From Shouchella shacheensis (GTDB lineage: Bacteria > Bacillota > Bacilli > Bacillales > Bacillaceae_D): 64,000 bases of DNA. The stretch covers positions 124,001-188,000 of the forward strand of contig NZ_LLYY01000007.1 in assembly GCF_001484965.1 (NCBI RefSeq). Reading direction: 5' to 3'. Below the pieces are notes generated by a model. The model was not told where the DNA came from. It was given only the letters and a program-made list of their open reading frames with translations, and did not search any database. Below are positions 61,854-64,000 of the stretch, one piece after another; within the stretch, counting starts at the first letter, position 1, and each line of letters opens with the position of its first letter. Position numbers and translations under genes: made by a program.

Positions 61854-61871
61854 CGGGAGAGGGGTGGAGAT

Positions 61872-62846
61872 GTGAGAACCATTTGCGAGACATTGCAGAT
61901 CGAGCATCCCATTATTCAGGGGGGCATGGGCAACATTAGTGATGCGGGCCTTGTGGCGAGCGTTTCAGAGGCTGGGGGACTTGGCACAATCGGCTGCGGT
62001 ACGATGTCACCGGAGAAAGTCTACGGCCTCATCCAAGAAACAAAGGCAAAGACCGACAGACCGTTTGCTGTGAATATTCCAATGAATGTGAGCCCGTATA
62101 CAAAGGAACTCATTCAGTTGGTGATGGAACAAGATGTGCCTGTGGTCTCCTTGTCGGCAGGAAATCCCAAGCCTTATATTCCTCTGCTTCAAGCAGAAGG
62201 AATCATCGTGATCTGTCTCGTTGCCGGTGTCGGCCATGCTATGGGAGCGGAGGCGGGGGGAGCGGATGTGCTCGTAGCTGAAGGTGTGGAAGCAGCTGGA
62301 ATTAATTCTCCTGCCGAGCTGACGACGTTCACGCTTATTCCCCAGATTTGTGCGCATGTGAGTATTCCCGTAGTCGCAGCAGGTGGCATTGCCGACGGTC
62401 GAGGGCTCGCTGCTGCCCTTATGTTGGGGGCTTCTGGGGTACAAATGGGCACGCGCTTCATCGCGACAAAAGAAGCTCCTTATCATGAAGCGTATAAACA
62501 GCGAGTGCTTCAAGCGACGGATCAAGAGACCGTTGTGCTTGGGAGGTCGCTCGGTCAGGTGAGGCGTGTTTTAAAAGGAGCCTACAGCGAAAAAATTCTC
62601 GGCTTAGAAAAAGAGTCGCTTGCGCTTGCCGACTATATGGAAATGACTTCAGAGTTTCAACATGTTAAAGGGGCGATCGAAGGCGATGAGGAGAACGGTT
62701 TTATGAACAGCGGACAAATTGCGGGTCTGATTCAAGACATACCGTCCGTGAGTGAACTGCTAAAGACGATGATGAGCGAGGCGAAAGCTCAAATTGAAAA
62801 GCAAGCAGCACGCTTGCTTCGTTCCTCCTCATCAGAGAGCCGGTAA
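61872..62846 (+). CDS. Nitronate monooxygenase / FabK-like FMN oxidoreductase
   Basis: A 324-residue NMO/2-nitropropane-dioxygenase-type FMN barrel. PIIQGGMGNISDAGLVASVSEAGGLG opens it. Middle segments include MGAEAGGADVLVAEGVEAAG and PVVAAGGIADGRGLAAALMLGASGVQMGTRF, the FMN phosphate site. It starts with GTG 61872 shortly after the paaX stop. It may oxidise a nitronate or reduce an enoyl-type substrate. No direct link to phenylacetate is known to me. Confidence 0.8.
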   Translation: MRTICETLQIEHPIIQGGMGNISDAGLVASVSEAGGLGTIGCGTMSPEKVYGLIQETKAKTDRPFAVNIPMNVSPYTKELIQLVMEQDVPVVSLSAGNPKPYIPLLQAEGIIVICLVAGVGHAMGAEAGGADVLVAEGVEAAGINSPAELTTFTLIPQICAHVSIPVVAAGGIADGRGLAAALMLGASGVQMGTRFIATKEAPYHEAYKQRVLQATDQETVVLGRSLGQVRRVLKGAYSEKILGLEKESLALADYMEMTSEFQHVKGAIEGDEENGFMNSGQIAGLIQDIPSVSELLKTMMSEAKAQIEKQAARLLRSSSSESR

Positions 62847-63008
62847 GGTTCTTCGTCAAAACCTATTGTTGGCATGATGCGTCCCCACAGGGTTTACTGG
62901 GTGTTATCACAGATCGACGGTTTTGCCATATTTCTTTAAAAGCATCCTAGATGAAACAAGGCAAAGGGTACGTATGGTCATACTATATTCGGGGAAAAGA
63001 GGATGCCT

Positions 63009-64000
63009 ATGAGAAGAAAACGCGATTTTGGTCAGGTCCATCCGGGGATTAAGTGGGGCCCGTTTACCATGAGACTGCCGGGAATTCATGTGGAAATGAA
63101 GCCGAGTCAGCATATTCAAGGCGGGCTGATTCTGCTTGCAACCTGTGGTTCGGTCACGCCATTAGCCATGCAGTACTTTGATGTTTCCTTTGAGGTGGCT
63201 TGGACGCTGAGCTTGGTATTTTTGTTTTTCGTTCTTGCCCAAACCATGTTTTTCGGTGACATCTATGCAGGAGGAGGAATTACGCCGGCTCTGCCGTTAA
63301 CATTCGTCTTTTTGAATGCGTTTACACCGGGTGTTGAAACCATCCATGCGCTTACAGCCTTGTTTCTTATTGCCACCGTTCTTTTCTTGTTTTTTGGAGT
63401 GACTGGGTTTGGGGCTAAATTCAATAGCATCATACCGACTGTATTAAAAGCAGGGGTGATTATGGGAGGGGCGATTGCCGCCTTTCAGTCCGAACTGAAC
63501 CGTTTGCCGGAAATGCCTTTCTCTTTAATTACGGCTTGGGTGATCGTACTTCTATTGTTTTATTCCATTCCGTTTAAACAGATGGCAGATACGAAAACCA
63601 AGCTAATGGTTGGAGGAAACGCGCTATTAATTGCGTTTATCGGGGCCGGCATTGTCGGCGTTATTTCAGGCGAGGTTGTGTTTAATATCTCGTGGGGGGT
63701 TTTTATACCGCCGGTTACAGAAACGTTTGCGGCGATGTCCGTTTGGTCCGTCGGATTGCCTCCTGTGGAAATTTTTCTAGCGGCTCTCCCGCTGGCGGTT
63801 CTGATTTATGTGCTGGCTTTCAGTGATCTCTTGATCGCAGACACGCTTTTGAAAGGCGCAGATCAAGCGCGCAGAGATGAGAAAATTGACATCAACGCCA
63901 CACGCAGTCATTATGTGTTGGCCGCTCGAAATCTCTTACAAGTGTTAACAGTTGGACCGCTTCTCTGGCTTCATGGACCGATTTGGGTAGGCGTGCAAGT
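63009..64000 (+). CDS. Xanthine/uracil-permease-like membrane protein, 3' end beyond the window
   Basis: 331 codons are visible without a stop and run off the right edge. After [18 protein letters not shown] the protein has about nine hydrophobic segments of nucleobase-cation symporter style ([54 protein letters not shown]). I start at ATG 63009 six bases after AGAGG; ATG 63003 is in the same frame but too close. The substrate is unknown. It follows the Paa cluster and could import a related ring compound or a nucleobase. Confidence 0.75.
   Translation, partial: MRRKRDFGQVHPGIKWGPFTMRLPGIHVEMKPSQHIQGGLILLATCGSVTPLAMQYFDVSFEVAWTLSLVFLFFVLAQTMFFGDIYAGGGITPALPLTFVFLNAFTPGVETIHALTALFLIATVLFLFFGVTGFGAKFNSIIPTVLKAGVIMGGAIAAFQSELNRLPEMPFSLITAWVIVLLLFYSIPFKQMADTKTKLMVGGNALLIAFIGAGIVGVISGEVVFNISWGVFIPPVTETFAAMSVWSVGLPPVEIFLAALPLAVLIYVLAFSDLLIADTLLKGADQARRDEKIDINATRSHYVLAARNLLQVLTVGPLLWLHGPIWVGVQ

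Overview
The window reads as chromosome of a Bacillaceae Firmicute. Genes start behind AAGGAGG-type ribosome binding sites and use TTG and GTG starts freely. There are LacI, GntR, PTS and YesM/YesN-type regulators, CcpA-type cre boxes and Gram-positive lipoproteins. The style suggests an alkaliphilic Bacillus relative (Shouchella/Alkalihalobacillus-like), but the genus is inferred, not shown. I see no rRNA, tRNA, CRISPR array or intact insertion sequence.

Layout. (1) 1-7.4 kb: a LacI-controlled sugar operon with a frameshifted LacI gene, a GH172 (DUF2961) glycosidase, a sugar ABC importer without ATPase, a PfkB-type kinase and a KdsD-like isomerase. Together these could catabolise D-arabinofuranosides. 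(2) 7.4-8.3 kb: debris of a TRAP transporter fused to the tail of a hydantoinase-type amidohydrolase. (3) 8.7-14.4 kb: a D-amino-acid module with a DauR-like regulator, SSS symporter, D-threonine aldolase-like enzyme, D-aminoacylase and RidA. (4) 15.4-20.1 kb: an AT-rich PTS cassette (LacI, hexulose-phosphate 3-epimerase, RpiB, TIM-barrel isomerase, EIIBC) with D-allose-like logic. (5) 20.4-29.1 kb: a three-component sugar sensor, a second ATPase-less ABC importer and an aldo-keto reductase, with an internally deleted copy of that reductase at the other end.

(6) 29.5-32.8 kb: a lipoprotein with an ACP-like domain, a HepT/MntA toxin-antitoxin pair with a frameshifted antitoxin, and an orphan MurE paralogue. 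(7) 33.4-40.1 kb: a catabolic operon of unknown substrate (GltS-type carrier, FadR-type regulator, a hydrolase-fold protein lacking its nucleophile, a DUF6282-like metal hydrolase, GlcD and GlcF). (8) 40.2-42.5 kb: noncoding repeats, including a 42-bp-period tandem array, and an OsmC gene. (9) 42.6-48.3 kb: ferritin, then a GAF/PucR regulator divergent from a DUF5058 transporter pair and an M20 amidohydrolase. (10) 48.5-62.8 kb: a full aerobic phenylacetyl-CoA (Paa) cluster with its PaaX regulator. Here a ferredoxin and a ferredoxin reductase stand in for PaaE. (11) From 63.0 kb a nucleobase-transporter-like permease runs off the edge.

The common theme is a carbon-scavenging accessory region. 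It consists of self-contained import, hydrolysis and catabolism modules, each with a local regulator, separated by terminators, palindromic repeats and gene remnants. The most unusual items are the VNTR-like element present twice next to terminators, the candidate D-arabinose pathway, the 33-40 kb operon with its nucleophile-less hydrolase, the ACP-like lipoprotein, and the TRAP-hydantoinase fusion scar.
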